Notes: generated by a model from the sequence alone, not told the origin. Shown: positions 28,001 to 36,003, counted from the first letter of the stretch. The stretch: DNA of 64,000 nt from Phycisphaeraceae bacterium (GCA_019636675.1 JAHBXC010000007.1:1-64000); one strand, 5' to 3'. Translations and numbers: made by a program.

Positions 28001-28139
28001 GTTCTTCGTCGCGATGGCGGTGACCATCATGGCCGGCCTGACCTTCGCGACCGTGCTCACGCTCGTCGTCGTGCCGGTGCTGTACGCGATCTTCTACAAC
28101 ATCAAGCCGGGCGAGGCGCCCCGACCGAACATCGCGTAA
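25077..28139 (+). CDS. RND-family efflux transporter (inner-membrane pump)
   Basis: The 1020-aa product is a proton-driven RND pump with twelve membrane helices and two large periplasmic loops. Conserved features include an N-terminal FVTVCVLTAVLAGVWSY helix, GASALEVAEEVTDEIE, the TM4 motif LIIALGMLTDNAIVIVDG and the second-half motif GFMSLSGMLIKNAIVLLDE. Substrates cannot be told from sequence; AcrB-like hydrophobes and organic compounds are more likely than metals. It is translationally coupled to the adaptor. The next gene (nrfA) is convergent, 34 bp away. Confidence 0.88.
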   Translation: MNIAAISIRYRLFVTVCVLTAVLAGVWSYKTMGRLEDPEFAIKEALVVTTYPGASALEVAEEVTDEIETAVQQMGQLDRVTSQSEPGRSTVTVVIRDEYTSADLPQVWDELRRRINDVQRFLPPGAQTSIVFDDYGDVFGVFYAIYGDGFDYAQLEDHAKTLRRELLLIPDVGKIDLAGVQEEVVYVEFSRERIASLGLSPDLLFAALEGQNLATPAGRIRSGDRHIRLEPTGQFTSVEDIENLLIINPAQPGSRLYLRDIATVTRGYTDPARMLMKYNGRPAVGLAISTVAGGNVVRMGEAIAVRMRELEEQTPIGIEIGLIAHQADEVNTAVAGFVVSLFQAVAIVVIVLMLAMGLRSGVIIGLVIALTMFGTFLLMKLTGVMIERVSLGALIIALGMLTDNAIVIVDGMLVYIRKGMDRVEAANKIVKQTMMPLLGATVIAVLAFAAIGLSQDRTGEYTRSLFLVLLYSLGLSWVLAITVTPVLCYWLLPTPKDGGSDDEYSGRVFTGYRGFVGLCMRFRFTTMAVLLVSLVLSIWGFGYVTRSFFPPSTRPQFMVHFWQPQGSHIESTERVALAIDEHVRTLEGVTGVASFVGAGSPRFLLTYSPEKSNPAYSMLLISVEDASYIDGLREQIESYVAENHADTFALVRRFALGPADLQKIHIRIRGAEADVIQTIREQVLAELTADYDVVDIRDDWRERVPLVRPNVQEMQARDAGLTRRDIATAMRFQTDGVPVGVYREGDTLLPIVARPPASERAAIIDVRDAQIWSPVARQRIPMRQVVGDFAVDSEFTMIQRRDRLPTLTIQADAASDNASAAVDRLMPRIAEIPLPAGYSIEWGGEYENSARAQSAIFGNFPPVMLLMALTVIALFNALRPPLIAFLIVPLSIVGVTAGLLMTNQPFGFMALLGFMSLSGMLIKNAIVLLDETQVRLANTPSRFDAVREAGVSRLRPVGLAAFTTVLGMIPLLGDAFFVAMAVTIMAGLTFATVLTLVVVPVLYAIFYNIKPGEAPRPNIA

Positions 28140-28173
28140 GCACTCCGGCGGATCACCTCATGCGCTCCGCGTT

Positions 28174-29853
28174 TCAGCGCGGGCGTTCTGTCGGCGTGAT
28201 CCCCTTCACGGGCCGCACCGGCATGTCCTCGGTGCTCGGCGCCTCCGGCGCACGCAGCCGCAGCGCCATGGCCTGGGCGCGACGGCTGTAATCGATCGAC
28301 TCGCCGAGAATGCGCGCGGCCTCCTGGTCGGCGTGGAAGCCCTTCGAGTTCTCGCTGCTGATGAAGTCAAGACGCCACATCGCCTTGCGCTGCATCGCGA
28401 AGACCTCGGCCAGACTCTCGTCGGGCACGCCGGACGCCTTCGCCTCGAGGATCGCGTCGAGCATCTCGGTCATCGCTTCCGCGGCCCGCTCCATCAGCGC
28501 GACGGTGCGGTTCTGAATCGTCGCGACGCGCTCGCGCAGGTCGCCCTCGCTCACGTTGTGGCACTGCTGGCAGGCGCTGTTGATGTTCTCCATCGGGCTG
28601 CGCACATGATGGTTGGTGACCTTCATGGCGCCGACGCGCTCGTAAGGCATGTGGCAGTCGGTGCAGCTCACGCCGCTGCGCGCGTGGATGCCCTGGCTCC
28701 ACAGCTCGAACTCCGGGTGCTGGACCTTGAAGATCTTCGCGCCGGTCTCGCCGTGGATGTAGTCGTGGAACTCCGAGCCGTCCGCGAAGGTGAAGTCCTC
28801 CCAGAACTGCTCCATGTCCTCCATGCGCAGGCCGTTACCCCAGGGGAAGGTCAGCGTCGCCTTGTTTGCGCAGTAGTACTCGACGTGGCACTGACCGCAG
28901 ACGAACGAGCGCATCTCCTGCCGGCTGGCGAGGACATTCGGGTCGTAGGGCTGCTTGCGATCGCCGCGACGCCACTTCTCGACGCTGGGCATGTGGGGTA
29001 CGGCCGAATCGGACTCGGCGAGCGCCGCCATGCCGAGCATGAAGCCCGGGCGCGTGATGCGCACCGCCATCGTTTTGGGGTCGTGGCAGTCGATGCAGGT
29101 GACGGGGTGCGCCTCGCCGAGCAGCGCGTGGCCCTCGGGGACGGGCTGGCCGGCGATCGTGCCGTCGAACCCGCCGTAGGGGCCGGCGGGGAAGACCGGG
29201 GTGTTCTCGTCGGGCGTGCCGTCGGGCGAGGCGTAGAGCATCGCGAGCACCTCGTGGTACGGCTTGCGGCTGAGTTCCTCGAAGCCGCGGATCACCGCCG
29301 GCATGTTGAAGTCTCGAGCCAGCGCCTCGTCGTCCGTCGGCAGGCCCATCGCCTCGAGGCCGGTGCGCCGATAGAGCACGGTCGTCGACGCGTGGCAGTG
29401 CAGACACGCCCCGGCCTGCGGGCGCTGCGTCACGCGCTCGGTGACGGTCTGGTCGTAGAGCATGTACGCGTGGCCCCGCGCCTCGCGGTAATCGATGCTG
29501 AACGCGTACCCGGCGTAGAGACGCTTGAGCCACGGGTTCGACTCGAGTTTGCTCTCGGGCAGCGCGCTGCTGCCGCCATAAAACTCGTCTCCCGCGGTCG
29601 ACTTCCACCCGTCGAACTGCTGCGGCCAGTTGCGGCCCCACGGCTCGGGGTCGGTCGAGATTTCGGTCACCTCGGCGACGCGCACGAAGGGCAGACGCGC
29701 GGCCTGCTTGTGGCCGAACATCACGATCAGCACCCATGTCACGACGGCGGCGCCGACGGCGGCGACGAGGAAGACCAGCACCAGCAGCATCGCGTTCCCC
29801 CGCCTCGAGAGGCCGGGAACGAGCCGCGTGAACGAGCGGGACGGATCAGTCAT
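28174..29853 (-). CDS. nrfA: ammonia-forming cytochrome c nitrite reductase NrfA
   Basis: NrfA reduces nitrite to ammonium with six electrons on the periplasmic side. The 559-aa product has five c-type heme motifs, at residues 150 (CLHCH), 253 (CIDCH), 319 (CGQCH), 397 (CTDCH) and 428 (CQQCH). The usual CxxCK of the catalytic heme is replaced by CxxCH, a known NrfA variant. Other active-site features are kept: RGHAYMLYDQ (catalytic Arg region), CGQCHVEYY (Tyr next to the calcium site) and GIHARSGVSCTDCHMPY (His region). Residues 20-45 form an uncleaved anchor. The start overlaps nrfH by 8 bp. It is the last gene of the run. Confidence 0.92.
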   Translation of the reverse strand: MTDPSRSFTRLVPGLSRRGNAMLLVLVFLVAAVGAAVVTWVLIVMFGHKQAARLPFVRVAEVTEISTDPEPWGRNWPQQFDGWKSTAGDEFYGGSSALPESKLESNPWLKRLYAGYAFSIDYREARGHAYMLYDQTVTERVTQRPQAGACLHCHASTTVLYRRTGLEAMGLPTDDEALARDFNMPAVIRGFEELSRKPYHEVLAMLYASPDGTPDENTPVFPAGPYGGFDGTIAGQPVPEGHALLGEAHPVTCIDCHDPKTMAVRITRPGFMLGMAALAESDSAVPHMPSVEKWRRGDRKQPYDPNVLASRQEMRSFVCGQCHVEYYCANKATLTFPWGNGLRMEDMEQFWEDFTFADGSEFHDYIHGETGAKIFKVQHPEFELWSQGIHARSGVSCTDCHMPYERVGAMKVTNHHVRSPMENINSACQQCHNVSEGDLRERVATIQNRTVALMERAAEAMTEMLDAILEAKASGVPDESLAEVFAMQRKAMWRLDFISSENSKGFHADQEAARILGESIDYSRRAQAMALRLRAPEAPSTEDMPVRPVKGITPTERPR

Positions 29854-30394
29854 GGCCGGCCTCCAGGGTCAGACCCTTCGGACGCTGCGAGTGCCCGACA
29901 TCGGCGTGGCATTGCACGCACAGCAGCATGTCGGCGCCGCGGGTCGCGGGGAGCATGTGGTTCACGAAATCAGAGTGGCAGTGCAGGCACGCGTTCTGCG
30001 TGACGCGACGGTTCCGCGGCTTGATGCGGATCGGTTCGTGGAAGTTGTTCGTCGTGAAGGCGAGCGAGTGGAAAAACCCGTTGTCGCCCTTGGTCACCCA
30101 CTTGCCCACGAAGTCGTGCGGCAGGTGGCAGTCGTTGCAGGTCGCGACGGCGGCGTGGCTCGACCTGAGCCACGCGTCGTAGTGCCCCTGCATCACATGG
30201 CAGTTGGCGCAGGACGCCGGGTCGTTCGTGAGGTACGCGGTCCCCTCGCCGTAGCCGAAGGTGAACGCGCCGAGCCCCCCCAGCATGCCCAGCATCGCGG
30301 CGGTCAGCATCGGCAGCACCGCGAGCCATCGGCGCTTGCCGCGGAACGGCCCGACGAACGCACGGCTCAGGATGCTTCGAACGGATCGCTTCAT
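29846..30394 (-). CDS. nrfH: cytochrome c nitrite reductase small subunit NrfH
   Basis: NrfH is a membrane-bound NapC/NirT-type quinol dehydrogenase that passes electrons from menaquinol to NrfA. The 182-aa product has one N-terminal helix (LAVLPMLTAAMLGMLGGLGA) and four heme motifs, CANCH (followed by VMQGHYDAW), CNDCH, CLHCH and CVQCH. NrfH-like proteins have exactly this number. The gene overlaps nrfA at its 3' end and the cytochrome synthase gene at its 5' end, so the enzyme and its maturation factor are made together. Confidence 0.92.
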   Translation of the reverse strand: MKRSVRSILSRAFVGPFRGKRRWLAVLPMLTAAMLGMLGGLGAFTFGYGEGTAYLTNDPASCANCHVMQGHYDAWLRSSHAAVATCNDCHLPHDFVGKWVTKGDNGFFHSLAFTTNNFHEPIRIKPRNRRVTQNACLHCHSDFVNHMLPATRGADMLLCVQCHADVGHSQRPKGLTLEAGHD

Positions 30395-33327
30395 CGCTGC
30401 TCATCACTCGTTGCGGCGTTCCCTTCGCTGCCTGAAGCCCGCACTGTAACAGATCCTGCCCGTCGCGCGGGGAGGAGCGCCAGCGACGCGATGAAGGCCT
30501 GGCTGGCGACGAAGATCCACATCCACCTCGCCGCGGAGTCCATGAAGCCGTAGGAGTGCAGCCCTACACCAAGCATGTTGGTGCCGAACCAGCTCCACGC
30601 CGTCACGACGTTGCCCCCGACCGCGAGGGCAGCGATGCCTCGCTCGCGGACCATCCCGCCCCATCTGGCGTGCAGCACGATCGCGTTGAGCAGCACGACC
30701 AGCGCCGCGCCGTTCTCTTTCGGGTCCCAGCCCCAGAAGCGACCCCAGGACTGGTCCGCCCAGATCCCGCCCAGAACCGTGCCGACAAAGCTCAGCAGCA
30801 GCGCGAAGCACACCGTCCCGTAGATCATGCGCGACAGGGCCTGGGCGCGTTCCTTCGTGAGCCACCCCGTCGCGCAGCGGGCGATGAGGTACACCGCGCC
30901 GAGCGCCCCCGCCAGGAAGGTTGCCGAGTAACCCAGCGTGATGGTCACAACGTGGGTGGCGAGCCAGAAGTTGGTGTCGAGGACCGCCTGCATCATCTGC
31001 ATCGTGTCGCCGTCGTTGCCGAGGTTGTGGGCCACGACGAGCGTGCCGAACCCGACCGCGGCCGACGCGAGCGCCGAGACACCCAGCGTGTGCAGGCGCT
31101 CCAGCAGCAAGCCGACGAGCACCGACGCCCACCCGACGAACACAGCGGACGAATAGAGGTTCGTCACTGGCGGACGCCCCTGGAGGTGCATGCGCATCAC
31201 GATCGCGACCGTGTGCACGATCACCGCCGCGACGATCATCCACACCGCCGAGACGCGCAGGCGTTCCGCCCATCGAAGTCCGGCGTCGTCGGCCCGCGCG
31301 CGGAAGAGGAAGGACGCCACCAGCGCGAGCGACGCGAGCACGTACACCGCCGCAGCGCCGGTGAACATGGACGCGCGGTTGAACCACACCTCGAGGTCCA
31401 TGCGGCGCATCACGCCGGGGATGTCCCGGCGCAGCAGGTCGGCGTACGCCCCGGCGGCGCGCTCGAAACCGGCCCGGTCGCCCTCGTGCTGCGCGCCGAG
31501 CATGGCGGCGTAGTGCGCCACCGCGGGGTGCGGCTCGCGCCCGAACCCCGACTCGAACGCCTCGCGGAACCCGCGCCATTCCTCGCCGGGGCGCAGCGGC
31601 GGGACGACATACGGCTGGTGCATCCCCTGATGCTCCAGCAGCTCCGTCACCTTCCGGTAGAGCGCGAGGACTTCGCGCTGGAAGGCGTCTCGAGCGCGAG
31701 CCGGTGTCTCATCGGCGCGCGTCGCCTGCTCCAGCACCTCGCGCCAGTGCGGCTCGATCTCGCGCAGACTCACTCGCGAGCCGTCTTCCGGCGAACGATC
31801 CAGCAGCGCGTGCACGCCGGGATGATCCACCCGTACCACCGGCAGATCCGCGACGACCTCGGCCCGGGCGACCAGCTCGAGCAGGAACTCCACTGCGCCG
31901 ACGCGCCCGGCGTCGCCGGTCTCGACCGACCGGCGCCCGCCGGCGACCATCAGAAGATTCCTCGCCGCGCTGTCCATCGGCATCACGCGCCCTCCGGCCG
32001 AGACCGGCAGCGACGCGAAGTCGCGGACATCCACGCCCGAGCGCGGCTCCGGGGCGAGCAGCGCGCTCAGCGCCACGCCCAGGCCGATCGCCAGGGCCGC
32101 CATGCGCAGCGCCGCGCCACGCGCGTCGACGCCGCCAGCCCACGGCTCGCGCGCGGCCTTCGCCCCGCGCCGGCGCAGGTACGACACGAGCGAGCGCGTG
32201 AAGTGCAGCGTCATCCCGGACCCAACGAGAATGCACGCGGCGTAGGGCAGCAGCCAGCCCGGATTCCGGACGACCTGCAGCACCGTGCCCGAGCCGTCGG
32301 GCTTGTACGACGCCTGGTAGAAAGTCTCGCCGCGGTAGCGCAGCGGGTTGTTCATCCAGATCAGCGCCTCGCGATCGACGCCCCGCTCGGGATCGACGAT
32401 GCGCACCCGGCTCGAGAAGTTGCGCGGTATCTGGGTTCCCACGAACTTGTCGTGCCGGAACTCGTGCAGGTGGATCTCGTAGGGCTTGTAGGTGCGCGTG
32501 AACCGCAGCGACACGCCGAAGGTCGTCCCGTCGATCTCCACCGGCTGGTTCACCAGAATGGCGGCGCCGACGAGCCACGTCCCGAGCGTCTCGCCCTCGC
32601 GACGGAGCGTGATGTACGCGGCGGGCAGATCGACCTGCCCGCCGTCGACGCCCGCCGCCTGCGCCATCTCGACGGCGACGAGTTCGCGTCCGAGCCCGTG
32701 CGTGGTGTGCGGACCCCTCGGGGAGGGCGCAACCTCCGAGTTGGGCATCCAGCGATCGACGACGATCTCGAATGGCAGGCGTGGATCGGCGATCGGCTCG
32801 CCCGCGCGCGCCGCGAGCGCCACCTGGGTGTGCGGCACGCTCACGACGCGGTCGAAGGACGGGTCGCTGGGGTCGACGACGACGAGCTCGGCCTCGCGCA
32901 CATCCTCGACGAACCGCGCGCTCGAACCCTGATCGATGCGCATCAGCCCTTCGGTCGCGAACCAGCCCGTGACGAACTCGCCGACCAGCAGCACGATCAG
33001 CCCGGCGTGCAGCATGATCACGCCGAAGCGCTTCCACGCCATGCGGAAGCGCATCGCGTGCGCCGCGAGCAGGTTCACGATCATCAGCCCGGCGATGAGC
33101 GACCCGCCCGGCAACGGGACCAGCGGCGCCGCGCCGGCCTCGACGCCGGGGATGACCAGCCCGGGGTCGACCCAGGCCACGGCGCTGCGGAAGTACCCGT
33201 CAACGACCTGCCAGACGCCCAGACGGGTCTGCGCGAGCGTCCCCACGAAGATCAGGACCATCGCCGCCGCGAGCAGGACGACCGTCAGTCGGAGCGACGC
33301 CATGGCCTTCAACGCGGTTCGCATCAT
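30391..33327 (-). CDS. fused cytochrome c synthase ResB-CcsA (CcsBA)
   Basis: The 978-aa protein joins a ResB/CcsB-like half, MMRTALKAMASLRLTVVLL onwards, with a CcsA half. The second half carries the heme-handling motif WADQSWGRFWGWDPKENGA (tryptophan-rich WWD-type). System II synthases export heme and attach it to CxxCH of periplasmic apocytochromes. Placed directly before nrfH and nrfA, it probably serves their nine heme sites. Fusions of this kind are known from Helicobacter, Wolinella and Bacteroides, where nrfHA-linked copies also occur. The ATG at 33327 overlaps the lipoprotein stop. Confidence 0.88.
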   Translation of the reverse strand: MMRTALKAMASLRLTVVLLAAAMVLIFVGTLAQTRLGVWQVVDGYFRSAVAWVDPGLVIPGVEAGAAPLVPLPGGSLIAGLMIVNLLAAHAMRFRMAWKRFGVIMLHAGLIVLLVGEFVTGWFATEGLMRIDQGSSARFVEDVREAELVVVDPSDPSFDRVVSVPHTQVALAARAGEPIADPRLPFEIVVDRWMPNSEVAPSPRGPHTTHGLGRELVAVEMAQAAGVDGGQVDLPAAYITLRREGETLGTWLVGAAILVNQPVEIDGTTFGVSLRFTRTYKPYEIHLHEFRHDKFVGTQIPRNFSSRVRIVDPERGVDREALIWMNNPLRYRGETFYQASYKPDGSGTVLQVVRNPGWLLPYAACILVGSGMTLHFTRSLVSYLRRRGAKAAREPWAGGVDARGAALRMAALAIGLGVALSALLAPEPRSGVDVRDFASLPVSAGGRVMPMDSAARNLLMVAGGRRSVETGDAGRVGAVEFLLELVARAEVVADLPVVRVDHPGVHALLDRSPEDGSRVSLREIEPHWREVLEQATRADETPARARDAFQREVLALYRKVTELLEHQGMHQPYVVPPLRPGEEWRGFREAFESGFGREPHPAVAHYAAMLGAQHEGDRAGFERAAGAYADLLRRDIPGVMRRMDLEVWFNRASMFTGAAAVYVLASLALVASFLFRARADDAGLRWAERLRVSAVWMIVAAVIVHTVAIVMRMHLQGRPPVTNLYSSAVFVGWASVLVGLLLERLHTLGVSALASAAVGFGTLVVAHNLGNDGDTMQMMQAVLDTNFWLATHVVTITLGYSATFLAGALGAVYLIARCATGWLTKERAQALSRMIYGTVCFALLLSFVGTVLGGIWADQSWGRFWGWDPKENGAALVVLLNAIVLHARWGGMVRERGIAALAVGGNVVTAWSWFGTNMLGVGLHSYGFMDSAARWMWIFVASQAFIASLALLPARRAGSVTVRASGSEGNAATSDEQR

Positions 33328-33947
33328 CGCTCCCCCACCGGATCGGACGCGACGAAGGAGCGCGCAAACGCCAGCACCCGGGCTCGCACGCGCTCGATCG
33401 CTTCGCTGTGCACATCCGCCTTCACGAACCACGTGCGAGACCGCGCCGGCTCTTCGAGCCCCACGGCCACGGTCGCACGATCCTCGTTCACCAGCGTGAC
33501 CGCGTACGCGCGGAAGCCGAGCGGTTCGAACCGCTCGACGATGCCCGGCAGATCCCCCTCGGCGACGGGCGCAAGCCCGAGCTGCGTCCGCCAGCGGTTC
33601 ACATTTGCGAGCACTCCCCCGACATCGCCGGGGAAGCGCGTGAGCACGACCGACACGACGCCCGACTCGTCGTCGAACTCGAAGACCGCGAGGCGCGCCG
33701 GGGAGCCGGTCGCGACCTCGCGCCACCCATCCGGGAGCGTCCACCGCGCTGCGTGGTCGTGCGTGTGCGCCGGCGCACGACCGGCCGCCGGCCCGGACGC
33801 GCCGACCTCCGGACCCACGATGATCTCAACGCCCTTGGGCGCGCGTCGCTCGGCGATGCCCGGGTCGCGATCGCACGACATCGCGCAGAGACACGACGCC
33901 GCGATCAACGCGCGCACGCCCCGGCTCTGGTGCTCGAATCTGCTCAT
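33324..33947 (-). CDS. lipoprotein in the haem/nitrite operon
   Basis: The 207-aa product has a lipoprotein signal ending in LCAMSC (Cys25). No known family is recognised. A His-rich stretch APAHTHDHAARW (about 59-70) is followed by a compact domain with LPDGWREVATGSPARLAVFEF and VVLTRFPGDVGGVLANVNRWR. This resembles small periplasmic proteins that sit next to CcsBA, and a haem or copper binding role is possible. It overlaps the synthase start by 4 bp (ATGATG) and follows the regulator gene by 24 bp with GAGG before its ATG. Confidence 0.6.
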   Translation of the reverse strand: MSRFEHQSRGVRALIAASCLCAMSCDRDPGIAERRAPKGVEIIVGPEVGASGPAAGRAPAHTHDHAARWTLPDGWREVATGSPARLAVFEFDDESGVVSVVLTRFPGDVGGVLANVNRWRTQLGLAPVAEGDLPGIVERFEPLGFRAYAVTLVNEDRATVAVGLEEPARSRTWFVKADVHSEAIERVRARVLAFARSFVASDPVGER

Positions 33948-33971
33948 CAGTACCTCATGTCGACAGCCGGG

Positions 33972-34451
33972 TCACTGATTCGTGTCTTTGGACGACGGAG
34001 CGGGGACGAGTTTCCCGACCGTCAGCGCCGTGCAGAGCGGCTTGGAAGCCGACGGCTCGGTCATCAGCTCGTGAATGGTCGATTGCGCGAAGCCGCATTC
34101 GATCTGCGCCATCGCGTCGTCGATCCGCCTGTGCATCGGGCAGAGCACCGCGCCGTGGGACTCGATGCCGAGCGGGCAGGTTCGGATGCGTTCGATGGGG
34201 TCGATCGCGTTGATGACATCGAGGACGGAGAGCGTCCTGGGATCGCGCTCGAGCGTGAACCCGCCGTGCGCGCCGCGCTGGGCCGACAGAATGCCGACCT
34301 TCGCGAGCGACTGGAGCACTTTGACGAGATACCCCGGCGAGGCGCGCGTCGCTTCGGCGATTTCACGCACCTTCTGGGTCGAGCCGGGTCGCTGGGCGAG
34401 CCAGACGACTGCGCGGAGCCCGTATTCGGATGCGTCGGAGAGCAGTCGCAC
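33972..34451 (-). CDS. Rrf2-family regulator, putative NO/redox sensor
   Basis: The 159-aa protein has the Rrf2 winged helix (MRLLSDASEYGLRAVVWLA, then RASPGYLVKVLQSLAKVGIL and the wing RGAHGGFTLERDP). It also has three cysteines, Cys92, Cys104 and Cys119. NsrR and IscR, which bind Fe-S clusters, use three closely spaced cysteines; here the first pair is separated by 11 residues, so the cluster ligands may differ. Its place between NO-detoxification and nitrite-reduction genes makes an NsrR-like role likely. A GTG start has AAGGAG 13 nt upstream, and an extended -10 (TGTATGCT) nearby may give it a private promoter. Confidence 0.8.
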   Translation of the reverse strand: MRLLSDASEYGLRAVVWLAQRPGSTQKVREIAEATRASPGYLVKVLQSLAKVGILSAQRGAHGGFTLERDPRTLSVLDVINAIDPIERIRTCPLGIESHGAVLCPMHRRIDDAMAQIECGFAQSTIHELMTEPSASKPLCTALTVGKLVPAPSSKDTNQ

Positions 34452-34509
34452 GCTTGGGGAGACTCCTTCTAAACGGGACGATCAAGCATACACAACCCGC
34501 GCCCGGGGC

Positions 34510-35481
34510 TCAGGACGCCGAGGCGACGAACGCGTCGCTGTGGATCGCCCGCATCGATGCGCCGGCGAGGAACGCGGCCTTGCGGATCACTCGCACGAAC
34601 TCCGGGTCGCCGCACACGAACACCCGCCGATCCGCGAGCGATGGGAAGCGAGCGAGGACGATCGTGTCGACCGGGCCGATATGGAGCCCGGGCGCCGGCT
34701 GGCCCGAGAGCACGCACGGGTGATAGGCCACGCCCGGGCGCGTGCGCTCGATGTCGCGCAGTTCGTCGACGAAGTAGAGCCCGCCGGCGTCCCTGGCGCC
34801 GTGGAAGAGGGTGATGGGCCCCCGATGGCCGCGAAGGATCGCGTCGCGCATCACCCCCAGGAGCGGGGCGAGCCCCGTGCCGACGCCGACCAGGACGATC
34901 TCCTCCGCCGGGTCGGGCGACTGGTAGTGACAATCCCCGTACGGGCCGCGGACCTCGACCGGGTCTCCCGCGCGAGCGCCGTCGAAGAGCCACGAGCTCA
35001 TGCGCCCGCCGGGGATGCGACGGACATGAAACTCGAGCGCGCCGTCGTCGGAGGGCGTGCTCGCGACCGAGTAGCTGCGCGTCAGGCCGTCGGCGCGGAC
35101 GAGGTTCACGAACTGCCCGGGCCTGTACTCGAAGGGCGCATCGGTGCGCACAAACACGCGGACGACATCGCGCCCCGCCGACTCGACGCGCTCAATCCGC
35201 GCATGCGCGGACGCGATCGCGTCCGTCGGCTTCGCGACGGTCATATCGCCCGTCGCGCGGCAGACGCAGGGCAGAAAGAACCCCTTCTCGCGCAGCGCCT
35301 GAGGCAGCCCGGCCTGCGACGCGCCGTCGGGCGTCCCGTCGATCGCGCGCATCATGCAGCACCGGCAGACACCCGATTTGCACGAAGAGGCGACGGGCTC
35401 CCCGGCGCGGAGCATCGCCTCGAGCACCGGCTCGCCCGGCGAGGCCTCGATGGCGCGCCCCTCATAGGTAATGGTCGGCAT
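34510..35481 (-). CDS. 2Fe-2S ferredoxin / FAD-NAD(P)H oxidoreductase
   Basis: The 323-aa protein starts with a plant-type ferredoxin domain (cysteines in SCKSGVCRCC and FLPCVC). The FAD-binding fold (about 95-190, with RSYSVASTP) and the NAD(P)-binding fold (VGVGTGLAPLLGVMRD and VFVCGDPEF) follow. It looks like an electron donor from NAD(P)H, as in flavohaemoglobin reductase modules or Hcr. The globin gene ends 29 bp upstream, so the two may act together as a split NO dioxygenase. The ATG at 35481 is used; an in-frame start at 35502 is possible. Confidence 0.85.
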   Translation of the reverse strand: MPTITYEGRAIEASPGEPVLEAMLRAGEPVASSCKSGVCRCCMMRAIDGTPDGASQAGLPQALREKGFFLPCVCRATGDMTVAKPTDAIASAHARIERVESAGRDVVRVFVRTDAPFEYRPGQFVNLVRADGLTRSYSVASTPSDDGALEFHVRRIPGGRMSSWLFDGARAGDPVEVRGPYGDCHYQSPDPAEEIVLVGVGTGLAPLLGVMRDAILRGHRGPITLFHGARDAGGLYFVDELRDIERTRPGVAYHPCVLSGQPAPGLHIGPVDTIVLARFPSLADRRVFVCGDPEFVRVIRKAAFLAGASMRAIHSDAFVASAS

Positions 35482-35509
35482 GGTGCGTCTCTCGGCGCTC
35501 ACGCGCTCG

Positions 35510-35875
35510 TCAGCGGTCGAGCACGTCGTCTCGGACCGAATTCGCGAGCGCGGCGACCTCGGCGATCTGGTCCTCGCGAGCCCCGAGCTCGCGAAGCGTC
35601 TGCCCCAGATGCTCGAGCACGATGTCCACGTGCGAGTCGTTCAACCCGCGCGCGATCAGGTGCCGGTGGCCCTCGCGCATGCTCTTGCCGGTGTACGCGT
35701 GCGGCCCGCCGAGCACCATCGTGAGGAAGCCCTTCTGCTTGGCGGCCTGACGCTCCATGTCGACGTCGTCAAAGAAACCGGCGACCCGGTCATCGGACAG
35801 CATCTTCCTATAGAAGATGTCGACCGCCTGGTCGATCGCCGCGGAACCACCCAACTGCTGGTACAGACTGGACAT
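35510..35875 (-). CDS. glbN: truncated haemoglobin, group I type
   Basis: The 121-aa globin (MSSLYQQLGGSAAIDQAV onwards) has the group I features: FFDDVDMERQAAKQKGFLTMV, GGPHAYTG, and the proximal histidine in MREGHRHLIARGL. Truncated haemoglobins bind O2 and NO and can oxidise NO to nitrate when given electrons. An AGGAG lies 9 nt before the ATG. It is the first gene of the long minus-strand run and has a promoter that overlaps an inverted-repeat operator. Confidence 0.92.
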   Translation of the reverse strand: MSSLYQQLGGSAAIDQAVDIFYRKMLSDDRVAGFFDDVDMERQAAKQKGFLTMVLGGPHAYTGKSMREGHRHLIARGLNDSHVDIVLEHLGQTLRELGAREDQIAEVAALANSVRDDVLDR

Positions 35876-35920
35876 AGGTGCATCTCCTGGACGCGCCCGG
35901 CTCGAGGGCGCGTGGGCGAG

Positions 35921-35949
35921 ACACTAGATATCGGGTAGATACATGTCAA
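35921..35949 (-). promoter_or_regulatory. promoter of the globin-nrf run
   Basis: On the minus strand, TTGACA (35949-35944) is separated by 17 nt from TAGTGT (35926-35921), a weak -10. The predicted leader is about 40 nt. The -35 is overlapped by the inverted repeat at 35938-35958, a position suited to repression. Confidence 0.45.
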
Positions 35950-35958
35950 GAATGCATC
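35938..35958. promoter_or_regulatory. inverted-repeat operator between glbN and ric
   Basis: GATACAT-N7-ATGCATC has six of seven paired positions. The flank TCGATGCATTC (minus strand, 35960-35950) shares GATGCATT with the E. coli NsrR half-site AAGATGCATTT. A weaker FNR/DNR-like TAGAT-N4-GTCAA (35936-35949) overlaps it. The site lies between two divergent NO-defence genes. Confidence 0.45.
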
Positions 35959-36003
35959 GATAGACTGATTATCTTAATTCGCCTTTCCTGTTGGGAGCCA
36001 GCC

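Noticed and set aside
30391..33744. 1117-aa version of the cytochrome c synthase
   Set aside because: The first 139 codons overlap the lipoprotein gene in another frame; the ATG at 33327 starts the ResB domain.
35936..35949. Confident FNR/DNR box between glbN and ric
   Set aside because: Only one half matches the consensus well (GTCAA); it overlaps the better inverted repeat, so it is mentioned only as an alternative.
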